From contig NZ_FXTL01000006.1 of the NCBI RefSeq assembly GCF_900182665.1, positions 1 to 64,000 on the forward strand: DNA of 64,000 bases, given 5' to 3'. Each line of letters starts with the position of its first letter. Positions within the stretch are counted from its first letter, which is position 1. The notes under the pieces are model-generated. The model searched no databases, was not told the DNA's origin, and saw only the letters and a list, made by a program, of their open reading frames with translations. The translations under genes were made by a program, and so were the position numbers. This DNA comes from Propioniciclava tarda. Its GTDB lineage: Bacteria; Actinomycetota; Actinomycetes; Propionibacteriales; Propionibacteriaceae. Shown here piece after piece: positions 48,342 to 58,432 of the stretch.

Positions 48342-50711
48342 TCAGCCGACAGAGGCCAGAGCGAACGGGAGCACCGGCCCCGAGCCCGAGGCGCGCAGGA
48401 GGCGTCCGGCCACGGTCATCGTCCAGCGGGAGTCGATCAGGTCGTCCACGAGCAGGACCGGCCCGCCCGCCAGGTCGGCGAGGGCCCCCGCCAGCTCGGG
48501 CGGGACGCTGAAGCGGTGCCAGACATCGCGGAGGCGGAAGGCGCTGTTGGTGGACGCCGACAGAGGTCCGGCGCCGGGGGCGAGCGCCAGCGGGCCGAGA
48601 TCGGCGAAGCGTCCCGCCGCCGCGATGCCGGAAGCCAACGACGCGACCAGCCTCGGACGCGTCACCGAGGGAACGCTCACCACCGCCACCGGCCGCTCGG
48701 ACCACCCCCAGCCGGCCAACACCCGGACGCACGCGCGCGCCAGGTCGGGCGGCACGTCGGCGTCCACCGGTCCGCCGTCGGGGCCGGGCGCGAACAGGTC
48801 GCGGAGCGCGCCACCCCAGCCCAGGTCCGAGAGCCGGGCGACCACCCGACCCTCGTCGCAGGCCTCGTCGGGGGCGATCTTGCCCTTGACCGGACGCCCG
48901 TCGGCCGTGATGCCCAGCCGGTCGGCGCCCGTCGGCCACAGGGCCCGCGCCGCGATGGGGACGCCGACGCGATCGAGGTCGGCGCGCGCCTTCTCGGCGG
49001 CTGGGATGGTGACCGACGACGGATACCACGGCTCGGCGCAGACATCGCAACGCCCGCACGGGGCCGAGTGCGGGTCGTCCAGGGCGGTCGTCAGGAAGGC
49101 CATGCGGCAGGCCTGCAGGCGCTCGTACTCGAGCATGGACTGCTGCTCCACCCGACGCGCCTCGGCGATGCGGTCATAGCGCTCTGCGTCGTACGCCCAG
49201 GCCAGACCGGTGCTGCGCCAGCCGCCCGGACCGTTCTCGACGGCACCGTCCACCGCCAGGACCTTCAGCAACAACTCAAGCTGACTACGGCGAATGTCAA
49301 CGCGGGCCTCGAGTGCCGCGACGCTGAGCGGCCCGGGGGACGAACGGAGGGCGTCCAGGATCGCGTCGGCCTTGGCCTGCGTGGGCATGGCGTTCGTGGC
49401 GAAGTAGTGCCAGATCGCGCGGTCTTCCTCGCCGGGCAGCAGCAAGACGTCCGCGGAGGCGGTCGCTCGCCCGGCGCGTCCGACCTGTTGGTAGTACGCG
49501 ACCGGCGAGCTGGGCGCGCCCAGGTGGATGACGAAGCCGAGGTCGGGCTTGTCGAAGCCCATGCCGAGGGCGCTCGTGGCGACGAGGGCCTTCACCTCGT
49601 TCTTCTTCAGCGCCTCTTCGGCGGCCACGCGCTCGGCGGCGTCGGTGCGTCCGGTATAGGCGAGCACCTGGTGGCCCGCCTTGGCCAGGAGGTCGGCGGT
49701 GTCGTCGGCGGCCGCGACCGTGAGGCAGTAGACGATGCCCGAACCAGGCAGGTCGCCTAGGTGCTCGGACAGCCAGGCCAGCCGGCGCCAGTTGGTGCCG
49801 AGTTCGAGGACACCGAGCCGCAGGGACGCGCGCGCCAGCGGACCCCGCAGCGTGTGCACGGGATGGCCGCCGGCGGCCAACTGCTCTTCGACGTCAGCCA
49901 CCACGCGCGCGTTGGCGGTCGCGGTCGTGGCCAGGACGCCGACGCCTTCAGGCAGGTCGGCGATGAGGTCGCGGATGCGCCGGTAGTCGGGCCGGAAGTC
50001 GTGGCCCCAGTCCGAGATGCAGTGCGCCTCGTCGACCACCAGCAGGCCGCAGCGCGCGATGAGCGTCGGCAGCTGCTCGACCCGGAACGTGGGGTTGACC
50101 AGGCGCTCCGGTGAGACGAACAGCACGTCGACGGCGTCCCGATCAAGCAGGTCGCGGATGTCGGACCACTCCGTCACGTTCGACGAGTTGATGGACGCCG
50201 CCCGCACGCCCGCCCGCTCGGCCGCGGCCACCTGGTCGCGCATCAGGGCGAGCAGCGGCGACACGATCAGCGCCGGACCCGAACCTCGGCGGCGCTGCAG
50301 CAAGGCGGCGATGAAGTACACCGCCGACTTGCCCCAGCCCGTGCGCTGGACCACCAAGGCCCGCTCGTGCCGCTGGACCAGCGCCTCGATCGCCTCGAAC
50401 TGGCCGTCGTGGAAGGCGGCGTCCGAGCGGCCAGTCAGCGCCCGAAGAGCATCAAGCGCCTCGGATCGCAGGTCGCCGCCGAAGGCGTCCGGTCGTGGGA
50501 GCGCGGACGGTGCGGCTGGTGCCCGGGGAGTCGAGGACTCTGGTCGTGACCCCGCGGGTCGGCGGCCCGCGGGCCGGGGTGTCGGGGCGGCGTCCGGCGC
50601 GCGTCGCGCGACAGGGAGGGCCTCCGCGAACAGCGCGCAGTCGTCGTCGAGTGGGTCGGGCGGCAGCTCGTCCCACTCCGGCGGGGGCTCGCTCAGCCAG
50701 AACTCGGTCAC
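48342..50711 (-). CDS. recQ: RecQ-family DNA helicase with C-terminal phosphoribosyltransferase-like domain
   Basis: Protein of 789 residues. A Pro/Ala-rich N-terminus precedes the helicase core: Walker A RTGWGKSA (about 124), DEAHCISDWGHDFRPDYRR (about 225) and YQQVGRAGR. A zinc-binding CGRCDVC follows. The last about 130 residues include LLVDDLIDSRWTMTVAG (about 754), which resembles the PRPP-binding loop of phosphoribosyltransferases. The HRDC domain seems absent. The GTG at 50711 follows GAGAGG by nine bases. It unwinds DNA during repair or recombination. Confidence 0.9.
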   Translation of the reverse strand: MTEFWLSEPPPEWDELPPDPLDDDCALFAEALPVARRAPDAAPTPRPAGRRPAGSRPESSTPRAPAAPSALPRPDAFGGDLRSEALDALRALTGRSDAAFHDGQFEAIEALVQRHERALVVQRTGWGKSAVYFIAALLQRRRGSGPALIVSPLLALMRDQVAAAERAGVRAASINSSNVTEWSDIRDLLDRDAVDVLFVSPERLVNPTFRVEQLPTLIARCGLLVVDEAHCISDWGHDFRPDYRRIRDLIADLPEGVGVLATTATANARVVADVEEQLAAGGHPVHTLRGPLARASLRLGVLELGTNWRRLAWLSEHLGDLPGSGIVYCLTVAAADDTADLLAKAGHQVLAYTGRTDAAERVAAEEALKKNEVKALVATSALGMGFDKPDLGFVIHLGAPSSPVAYYQQVGRAGRATASADVLLLPGEEDRAIWHYFATNAMPTQAKADAILDALRSSPGPLSVAALEARVDIRRSQLELLLKVLAVDGAVENGPGGWRSTGLAWAYDAERYDRIAEARRVEQQSMLEYERLQACRMAFLTTALDDPHSAPCGRCDVCAEPWYPSSVTIPAAEKARADLDRVGVPIAARALWPTGADRLGITADGRPVKGKIAPDEACDEGRVVARLSDLGWGGALRDLFAPGPDGGPVDADVPPDLARACVRVLAGWGWSERPVAVVSVPSVTRPRLVASLASGIAAAGRFADLGPLALAPGAGPLSASTNSAFRLRDVWHRFSVPPELAGALADLAGGPVLLVDDLIDSRWTMTVAGRLLRASGSGPVLPFALASVG

Positions 50712-50909
50712 GTCCGTCACCCTCTCACGGGCATCCGACAAAGAACGGCTCGACCGGGGTCGACCTGTGGACAAGTCGGAGAGGTCTGCGACGGTCGCGC
50801 CGGAGCACGCCTGGCTGAGCCGCCTGGCGCAGGCGTCCGATCGAGTGCGGACTGCAACTCGGGGCTGGGGTCGGGCAGGACGGCGCGGCCGGCAGCCGCG
50901 GCGAGCCGG

Positions 50910-50982
50910 TGCCCTCGGCGGGACTCGAACCCGCACTGGAGCGGGTTTAAGCCGCCTGCCTCTGCCGTTGGGCTACGAGGGC
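50910..50982 (-). tRNA. tRNA with UAA anticodon, short variable loop (class I)
   Basis: 73 bases. Acceptor stem GCCCTCG/CGAGGGC, a 3-bp D stem, anticodon stem GGCGG/CCGCT with loop CTTAAAC (anticodon UAA at 34-36), variable loop of 5 bases, T stem GCGGG/CCCGC with TTCGAGT, discriminator A73. The encoded 3' end is CCGG, not CCA, so CCA is added later. UAA would read the Leu codon UUA, but bacterial tRNA-Leu normally has a long variable arm, absent here. It starts 11 bases after the ppx stop. Confidence 0.88.
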
Positions 50983-50993
50983 CGGAGACAACT

Positions 50994-51917
50994 TTACGGG
51001 CGCAGCAGATCGAGGACGATCCCGTCGAGGATGTCGGCCTCAGACACCCGCAGGTCGACCGAGCAGCGCACCCCCACCCGCGCCGCAATCAGCGCCCCGG
51101 CGCAGATGACGTCGGCGCGCTTCGGCTGCATGGTCGGCATCGCCGCCACCTCGGCCACCGGCAACTGCAGCAGCAGAGCCGCCAGCGCCTGCACCTGGGC
51201 GCGCGTCATCACGGAACCCTGGACGCGCGTCCGGTCGTAGAAATCGAGGCCGAGGTTGATCGCCGACAGCGCCGTGGCGGTACCGCCGACCCCGATCCAG
51301 GTCCGGGCGGCGCCGACGTCGACGCCCGAGGCGTCGATCAGCTCGTCGATGTAGCCGGACGCCGACGCGACCTGGTCGGCGGTGGGCGGGTCCGAGGCCA
51401 GGAAGCGCTCCCGGAGCCGGACCGACCCGACGTCGAGCGAGCGTGCGGCTTCGACGGCCACCGCGCCGGAGGCGTCCGGACGCCCCAGCACTAGCTCGGT
51501 CGAGCCGCCGCCGATGTCCATGATCAGGACGGGCCACTCAACATCCCGAGCCACCGATAGCGCGCCGGTGAACGACAGGCGGGCCTCCTCGTCGCCGGTG
51601 ATGATCTCGGCCTCGACGCCGACCCGCTCGCGGACGCCGACGAAGAACTCGTCGCGGTTCGTCGCGTCGCGGGCCGCGGAGGTGGCGACGAAGCGCACCC
51701 GCTGGGCCCCGGCGGCTCGGATGCGGGCGCCGAAGTCGGCGACGGCGTCCAGGGTGCGCGCGAGCGCGTCCGGGGCGAAGCGTCCGGTGGCGTCCACGCC
51801 CTGGCCGAGGCGGGTGAGGTGCAGGTCCCGGTCCAGGTCGACGAAGCCGGCGTCCGTGCCCTCGGCGATCAACAGCCGGACCGAGTTCGTCCCGCAGTCG
51901 ATCGCAGCGACTCTCAC
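50994..51917 (-). CDS. ppx: Exopolyphosphatase/pppGpp phosphatase (Ppx/GppA)
   Basis: Protein of 307 residues. It has ASKHA-type motifs: IDCGTNSVRLLI near the N-terminus, FVATSAARDA, IMDIGGGSTELV and VGGTATALSAI. It is a short Ppx lacking the C-terminal domains of E. coli Ppx. Mycobacteria place a similar gene (Rv1026) after DUF501. It removes phosphate from polyphosphate or pppGpp. The GTG at 51917 overlaps the DUF501 stop (GTGA). Confidence 0.93.
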   Translation of the reverse strand: MRVAAIDCGTNSVRLLIAEGTDAGFVDLDRDLHLTRLGQGVDATGRFAPDALARTLDAVADFGARIRAAGAQRVRFVATSAARDATNRDEFFVGVRERVGVEAEIITGDEEARLSFTGALSVARDVEWPVLIMDIGGGSTELVLGRPDASGAVAVEAARSLDVGSVRLRERFLASDPPTADQVASASGYIDELIDASGVDVGAARTWIGVGGTATALSAINLGLDFYDRTRVQGSVMTRAQVQALAALLLQLPVAEVAAMPTMQPKRADVICAGALIAARVGVRCSVDLRVSEADILDGIVLDLLRP

Positions 51918-52414
51918 TGCTCCCCCAGGCACGGCTTCGCCCAGAACTCGCCGAGCAGGTCGAGCGCCTCGTCGCCGAGTGGATTGACGCCGCGTCCGGC
52001 TGCGAGGGCGTGGCCCACCAGCACGTGCAGACACTTGACCCGGGTCGGCATCCCGCCGGCGCTGATGCCGCCGATCTCGGGTACGGCCGGGCCGAACTCG
52101 GCGCGCGCGGCCAGGTAAGCCTCATGCGCGCGGTAGTAGTGGGCCGCCAGAGCGGGGTCGTCGACGAGGCGCTGCGACATCTCCGCCATGACCCCGTCGG
52201 CCTCCATCGTCGACACCGCCGCCACGGCCCGGGGGCACGTCAGGTAGTACGTGGTCGGGAACGGCGTCCCGTCCGGCAGGCGCGGCTCGGTCGCCAGCAC
52301 TCCCGGCTTTCCGCACGGGCACCGCCAAGCCACCCCGGCGACCCCGCGCGGCTGGCGTCCGAGCTGCTGTTCGACGACGGACGCGTCGGCGTCCGAGTAA
52401 GGCTCGACAGGCAT
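51914..52414 (-). CDS. DUF501 family protein
   Basis: Protein of 166 residues. Conserved features are EQQLGRQPRGVAGVAWRCPCG near the N-terminus (written as two blocks: EQQLGRQPRG and VAGVAWRCPCG), TTYYLTCPRAVAAVS and a C-terminal RVKCLHVLVGHALA with the GRGVNPLGDEAL tail. DUF501 proteins occur between divIC and ppx in actinobacteria; function is unknown. The ATG at 52414 follows TAGATT by seven bases (leaderless). The stop overlaps the ppx start. Confidence 0.92.
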   Translation of the reverse strand: MPVEPYSDADASVVEQQLGRQPRGVAGVAWRCPCGKPGVLATEPRLPDGTPFPTTYYLTCPRAVAAVSTMEADGVMAEMSQRLVDDPALAAHYYRAHEAYLAARAEFGPAVPEIGGISAGGMPTRVKCLHVLVGHALAAGRGVNPLGDEALDLLGEFWAKPCLGEQ

Positions 52415-52471
52415 GGGGGCAAATCTAGCGGGGACGCCGAGTGCGGCGTCCTGGCGATCGTGCCGGGCGTT

Positions 52472-52514
52472 CACGTGTGACGTTGTTGGCGTGTACCCGA
52501 CAAAGTCACACGTG
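52472..52514. repeat. Hairpin element copy B (CACGTGTGAC...GTCACACGTG)
   Basis: A perfect 10-bp stem, CACGTGTGAC (52472-52481) and GTCACACGTG (52505-52514), encloses 23 bases. It is a near copy of the element at 28187-28230. It lies 58-100 bases upstream of the leaderless DUF501 start, the same distance as copy A from its gene. Confidence 0.75.
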
Positions 52515-52556
52515 GAGCCGGTTCGTGAGCCGAATCGTGGCACCGCCGCCAGGCGG

Positions 52557-53111
52557 TCAGCCCTTCGGTGGCAGGGCGTCGGCGGCCTGGACGGAACTGG
52601 ACAGCCGTTCCCACCAGCGGATCTGATCGGTCGTGGCCGTGGTCGAGATCGTCGAGCTCGCGCCGTCCTCGGTGACGACCTTGCCGTCGAGCCCGATGAC
52701 CCGGTAGCCGGTCTCCCCCGGCATCACCCAGCCCAGTTGCGTTCTCGCCTGGCTCTTGACGTAGGCCGGGTCACGCCAGCGCTGCAGCTGGGCGTCCAGC
52801 TCTGCAATCTGGGCGGAGCGTCCCGCAATCTGCGCGTTGGCCGTAGCCAGGTCGCGCTGCTGGTTGATCATGATGCGCAGCGAGTTGGCGTACGAGAGGG
52901 CAAGGATCGCCACCACGCCGACCAGCACGAGGGCCCGGCGAGTGAAGCCGATGTCGCGGAACCGGGGAGCGATCGGACGCCTCCGCGGCTTCGCCGTGAC
53001 GAGCTTCTGGGTCGGGGCCTCCGAGGCGGACACGGCGGATTTGGGCGAGCGGGGACGCCGGACGGTACGTCCGGGCCCGGCCGGCTGGCGGGTGGTGCGC
53101 TCGCGTGCCAT
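52557..53111 (-). CDS. Septum formation initiator DivIC/FtsB
   Basis: Protein of 184 residues. A basic, disordered N-terminus (about 1-55) is followed by one membrane segment (about 59-75), a coiled coil (INQQRDLATANAQIAGRSAQ) and a DPAYVKSQARTQLGWVMPGE motif, the DivIC/FtsB signature. It belongs to the FtsQLB division complex. The ATG follows GGGGAGGA. It is the second gene after eno, as in mycobacteria (Rv1023-Rv1024). Confidence 0.9.
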   Translation of the reverse strand: MARERTTRQPAGPGRTVRRPRSPKSAVSASEAPTQKLVTAKPRRRPIAPRFRDIGFTRRALVLVGVVAILALSYANSLRIMINQQRDLATANAQIAGRSAQIAELDAQLQRWRDPAYVKSQARTQLGWVMPGETGYRVIGLDGKVVTEDGASSTISTTATTDQIRWWERLSSSVQAADALPPKG

Positions 53112-53350
53112 TGGTCCTCCCCTCGGACAGCCAGGATAGGCGGGGCCGGACCGCTGCCCTTGGAGCGACCCGCGAGACAGGCTGCCCGAGTCTCAGCCCG
53201 GTTCGTTCTGGCGCCTTGGCGCACCCCGAGGGGCCACCCCCACGCTGAGACCCCAAGCTGACGACGGGAACCGGACGCACGGCGTCCGATGTCGGCCAAA
53301 CGCAACAGTGGCCGGATCCCGAAGGATCCGGCCACCGATTGCTGGTGTGA

Positions 53351-54760
<1,410 letters not shown>

Positions 54761-54820
54761 TCAAACAGCCTAGTTGGCCCTCGGGCAGCCGCGGCGCGGC
54801 TCCGTCCCACTCGGGCGTCT

Positions 54821-54948
54821 TCAAAGAATCCTCGGACGCCGTGGCCGGCCTGCGCACGACTCGCGTCGGCGTCCGAGCGAGCAGCTCGGAAGTCAAAGAA
54901 ACCTCGGAGGCCGTGGCCGCCCTGCGCGCGACTCGCGCCGGCGTCCGG
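54821..54948. repeat. Imperfect direct repeat, period 72 bases
   Basis: Two 56-base copies (starting TCAAAGAATCCTCGGACGCC and TCAAAGAAACCTCGGAGGCC) match at 50 of 56 positions and are offset by 72 bases, so the unit would be a multiple of three. Three of the few GGACGC/GCGTCC words of this area lie inside them. Confidence 0.65.
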
Positions 54949-54959
54949 GTGATGCGAAA

Positions 54960-54988
54960 CGGCCCGCCGCCCCAGGGGCGGCGGGCCG
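54960..54988 (-). terminator. Terminator after the sugar ABC operon
   Basis: A 14-bp GC-only stem (CGGCCCGCCGCCCC with GGGGCGGCGGGCCG), followed on the minus strand by GTTTCG. It lies 15 bases downstream of the permease stop. Confidence 0.7.
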
Positions 54989-55003
54989 AAACGGTCGTGC
55001 AGG

Positions 55004-55924
55004 CTACTTCAGGGCGCCGGCGGCGAGGCCACCGATGATGCGGCGCTGGAAGAAGAGCACCAGGACGATCAGCGGGATCGTGATGATCACGCCCGCCGCC
55101 ATGATCGTGCCGAACGGCGTGTTGAAGCCCAGCGAGCCGGTGAACTGGTTCACCGCCACGGGGGCCGTCATCATCGCCTTCGTCGTGCCGAACGTGTTCG
55201 CGATCATGAACTCGTTCCACACAGCGATGAACACCAAGATGGCGGTCGTGAAGACGCCCGGTGCGGCCAGCGGCATGATGATGAGCCGGAACGCCTGGGC
55301 CGGCGTGCAGCCGTCCACCATCGCGGAGTGCTCCAGCTCGACCGGGAGCTGACGGAAGTAGGCCGTCAGGTTCCACACGCACAGCGGCAGGCCGAACGAG
55401 AGCGACGGGATGATCAGCGCCTGGTAGGTGTTCATCCAGTTCGGGAACCACTCGTACGTTCCGGTGAACATCTTCAGCAGCGGGATGAGCAGGGTGATCC
55501 CCGGGAACATCGAGCAGCCGATGATCAGCGCCAAGACCAGACCCTTGAGCGGGAAGCGAAGGCGGGCCAGGGCGTACGCGCCGAGGATGCCGAACAGCAG
55601 GGTCAGGATCGTCGTAACGAACGAAACGATGACCGAGTTGATCAGCGCCTGGCCGAAGTTGTTCGCGGGGCTGAAGACGGCCGCGAAGTTCTCCAGAGAC
55701 GGCGGGTTGGGCAGGAAGTCGTTGCTCATGCCCATCGTGGGCAGGCGCAGCGACGACACGATCATCCAGTAGAAGGGCAGGACGCAGTACAGGACGATCG
55801 CGGCCATGCCGACGATCGAAGCGATCGTGCCAAACCAGTACTTGCCGTCGCGTTCCTTCCTGGCCAGGCTCGCGACCTCTGCAGCGGTCGTCTTGAACTC
55901 AGTCGTTGATGCCGGTGCGGTCAT
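55004..55924 (-). CDS. Carbohydrate ABC transporter permease (MalG type)
   Basis: Protein of 306 residues with six membrane segments and the inner-membrane EAA loop (HSAMVDGCTPAQAFRLIIMPLAAPG; the core is EHSAMVDG and RLIIMPLAAP) that binds the ATPase. It is the MalG-like half of an importer. The ATG overlaps the MalF-type stop (ATGA). The sequence is motif-poor compared with neighbours. Confidence 0.93.
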   Translation of the reverse strand: MTAPASTTEFKTTAAEVASLARKERDGKYWFGTIASIVGMAAIVLYCVLPFYWMIVSSLRLPTMGMSNDFLPNPPSLENFAAVFSPANNFGQALINSVIVSFVTTILTLLFGILGAYALARLRFPLKGLVLALIIGCSMFPGITLLIPLLKMFTGTYEWFPNWMNTYQALIIPSLSFGLPLCVWNLTAYFRQLPVELEHSAMVDGCTPAQAFRLIIMPLAAPGVFTTAILVFIAVWNEFMIANTFGTTKAMMTAPVAVNQFTGSLGFNTPFGTIMAAGVIITIPLIVLVLFFQRRIIGGLAAGALK

Positions 55925-57018
55925 TGCTGGGCCTCCCCACTCGTGGTCGTGACAACCCCTGCGCCGCCGCCGGTGTGCCCACCGCCGGACAGTTCGGCCT
56001 TGTGGGCGGCCTTGGCGCGCTTGCGCTGAGCCGACACTGCCTTGACCTCTTCGTCACCGATGACGTCGGCACCCAGGAGTTTGATGAACAGGTACGCCAC
56101 GAGGGCCACCAGCAAGAACATCAAGACTGAGTACGCCGCTGCCTGGCCGTACCGCGTGGCACGAGCCTCGGTGAAGGCGAAGGTCGACAGCGTCTCGACC
56201 GAGTATTTGTTCGGGCCCATCATGCCCCAGGGCAGTTCGAAGACCGCCATGGTGGCGAGCGTGCGGAAGAGCACGGCTACGACCAGGGCGGGCTTCATGA
56301 GTGGCAACGTGATCCTCACGAACTGCTGCCACTTGTTCGCGCCATCGACGGACGCCGCCTCGTAGACCTGCGTGTCGATCGTCTGCAGGCCAGCCAGCGC
56401 CAGCAGGCCGATGAACGGGGCGGTCTTCCAGACGTCGGCGATGATGATCGCCCACTGGCTGTACGCGTTGTCCTGAAGCCACAGGATCTTCTGGCCCAGG
56501 ATCTTGTTGGCCACACCGTTGGAGTCGAAGATGAGCTTCCACATCATGGCCGACACGATCGTCGGGATAGCCCACGGGATCAGGATCGAGGCGCGCACGA
56601 GGCCCTTGCCACGGAAGGCCTTGGCCATGATCAGAGCCATCGCCACGCCGAGCACCGTCTCCAAGGAGACAGCAACGACCGTGAAGTACATGTTGTTGAT
56701 GAAGGCGTTCACGAGGCGCGGCATGGTGCCGAAGACGCCCGTGACGTTCTCACCGCTCGCCGAGGTGAAAGCCGTGATGTAGTTGCCGAGGCCCACGAAC
56801 GGCTCGCCAGCCAACACTTCACCGGTGTTCGGGTCGACGCCATCCAGCTTGCGGTACATCGACTCACGGATCGACATGATCACCGGGATGATCACGACGA
56901 CCACGAGGATCAAGAGCGTCGGCGAGAGCAGCATCGCTGCCAGACGTCCCTGCCCATCGCTCAGAGAGTTCTTCTTACGATTGACCGGCGGCGCGGCCGC
57001 CTGCGTTGTAACAGACAA
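55921..57018 (-). CDS. Carbohydrate ABC transporter permease (MalF type)
   Basis: Protein of 365 residues with six membrane segments and an EAA-loop (YEAASVDGANKWQQF and RITLPLMKPA). The basic/Gln-rich C-terminus has a short Gly/His tail. The TTG at 57018 is the likely start, six bases after AGGAGG. The other, longer reading from an ATG at 57051 begins inside an intercistronic hairpin. It pairs with the MalG-type permease; the ATPase is encoded elsewhere and may be a shared MsiK-like protein. Confidence 0.92.
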   Translation of the reverse strand: MSVTTQAAAPPVNRKKNSLSDGQGRLAAMLLSPTLLILVVVVIIPVIMSIRESMYRKLDGVDPNTGEVLAGEPFVGLGNYITAFTSASGENVTGVFGTMPRLVNAFINNMYFTVVAVSLETVLGVAMALIMAKAFRGKGLVRASILIPWAIPTIVSAMMWKLIFDSNGVANKILGQKILWLQDNAYSQWAIIIADVWKTAPFIGLLALAGLQTIDTQVYEAASVDGANKWQQFVRITLPLMKPALVVAVLFRTLATMAVFELPWGMMGPNKYSVETLSTFAFTEARATRYGQAAAYSVLMFLLVALVAYLFIKLLGADVIGDEEVKAVSAQRKRAKAAHKAELSGGGHTGGGAGVVTTTSGEAQQ

Positions 57019-57037
57019 GAGTGGCCTCCTAGAAGAC

Positions 57038-57072
57038 GGGGCGGCTGGCACCCATGGGTTACCAGCCGCCCC
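57038..57072 (-). terminator. Intercistronic hairpin between SBP and permease genes
   Basis: Perfect 11-bp arms (GGGGCGGCTGG and CCAGCCGCCCC) enclose 13 bases. Such hairpins after binding-protein genes usually attenuate transcription or protect the upstream mRNA, giving more binding protein than permease. Confidence 0.75.
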
Positions 57073-57097
57073 AGGTGGACGTTGACGCTTACCAGAA

Positions 57098-58432
57098 CTA
57101 CTTGGTGAGATCCGTCAGCTTCGTCTGCAGGGTGTCGAGAGCCGCCTTGACGTCGGTCGTGGGGGTCTTGACGATCGAGTACGCCGCATCCTGGATGGCC
57201 AGGGTGACGTCGGAGTACTTGACGGCCTTCGGACGAGCCTTCGCGTTGCCGATGGACGCCTGCAGGACCGGCAGGTACGGGAACTGCTTCACCAGGTCGG
57301 CGTCGGTGTACAGCGCCTCGAAGGTGGGGGCGTTCGACGTCTTGATGACGTTGGCCTTCTGCTGCTCCTTGGCATTCCACCACTGGATGAACGCCTTGCA
57401 GGTCCCGGCGTTCTTCGCGGTCGCCGTGACGGCCATGTTGTGGCCACCGAGGGTCGACACGCCCGTGCCGGACTTGCCGGGCAGCGGCGCAACGGCGAAC
57501 TTGCCGTTGACCTTGGACGAGCCGTCGGTCTTGTTGGCCAGCGAGTACTGGTACGGCCACTGACGGTGGAAGATGACCTTGCCGTCCTGGAAAGCGGTGC
57601 GAGACGGCTCCTCCTGCCAGGTGGACTCCTCAGCGGCGATGACGCCGTCCTTGAACAGGTTGGCCATGTACTGGGCGCCAGCAACCGCTTCGGCCGTGTT
57701 GACCGAGGGCTTGCCCTGGTCGTCGAGGAAGTTGCCGCCGCCGCCGTTCACCCACTCGGCGAAGTTGCAGGTCAGGCCCTCGTACTTCTGGAACTGGCCG
57801 CCCCAGATGATCATGCCGGGGTTCGCAGCCTGGACCTTCTTGCCCGTGGCGACCATCTCGTCCCACGTCTTGGGGGCCTGGGCGCCGACGGCGTCCAGCA
57901 GATCCTTGCGGTAGTACATCATCGCGCCGTCAGAGGTCGCCGGGAAGCAGTACAGCTTGTTGAAGTACTTGCAGGCGTCAACAGCCGGCTTGATGTAGCC
58001 GTCGGTGGACATGTCGGACGGCAGTTCGACGATCATCTTGTTGGCGGCGAACTGAGCGGTCCAGACGACATCGACGGACAGCACGTCGTAGCCGTACGAG
58101 CCCTTCGTGTTGAAGTTCTCGATCATCTTGGCCTGCTGCTCGTCGGCCTTGTCGGCCAGCTCGATCAGGGTGACCTTCTGATCGGGGTTGGCCTTGTTCC
58201 ACTCGTCGATGGTGGGCTGGACGAACCCGGAGGTGTCCTTGCCCTGGACGTAGTTGATGGGACCCTTCTTGGTCCAGTCGATGCCGGCAGCCGCGGCGGA
58301 GGACGAGCCCCCCGCAGGAGCGGCGGTGCTGCCACCCGTGGAACCGGTGCTGCAGGCGGAGAGCGCGCCAACGGCTGCGACACCCAGGGTGCCAATCAGC
58401 AGGGAGCGACGGGTGAGTTCGGGACTCGACAT
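57098..58432 (-). CDS. Sugar ABC transporter solute-binding lipoprotein
   Basis: Protein of 444 residues. A Tat-like signal (ELTRRSLLIGTLGVAAVGAL) ends in a lipobox SAC (Cys 27), followed by a Ser/Gly linker. The mature domain is a family-1 (MalE-type) binding protein with EWNKANPDQKVTL, MMYYRKDLLDAVG, GGHNMAV and a W-rich ligand region. A disaccharide or oligosaccharide (for example trehalose or maltose) is likely, but the exact ligand is unknown. The ATG at 58432 has GTGAGG five bases upstream. Confidence 0.93.
   Translation of the reverse strand: MSSPELTRRSLLIGTLGVAAVGALSACSTGSTGGSTAAPAGGSSSAAAAGIDWTKKGPINYVQGKDTSGFVQPTIDEWNKANPDQKVTLIELADKADEQQAKMIENFNTKGSYGYDVLSVDVVWTAQFAANKMIVELPSDMSTDGYIKPAVDACKYFNKLYCFPATSDGAMMYYRKDLLDAVGAQAPKTWDEMVATGKKVQAANPGMIIWGGQFQKYEGLTCNFAEWVNGGGGNFLDDQGKPSVNTAEAVAGAQYMANLFKDGVIAAEESTWQEEPSRTAFQDGKVIFHRQWPYQYSLANKTDGSSKVNGKFAVAPLPGKSGTGVSTLGGHNMAVTATAKNAGTCKAFIQWWNAKEQQKANVIKTSNAPTFEALYTDADLVKQFPYLPVLQASIGNAKARPKAVKYSDVTLAIQDAAYSIVKTPTTDVKAALDTLQTKLTDLTK

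Noticed and set aside
52472-52514. Interpretation of the TGTGAC/GTCACA element as a Crp/GlxR site
   Set aside because: Half-sites are 24 bases apart instead of about 6, so it does not fit Crp-type binding.
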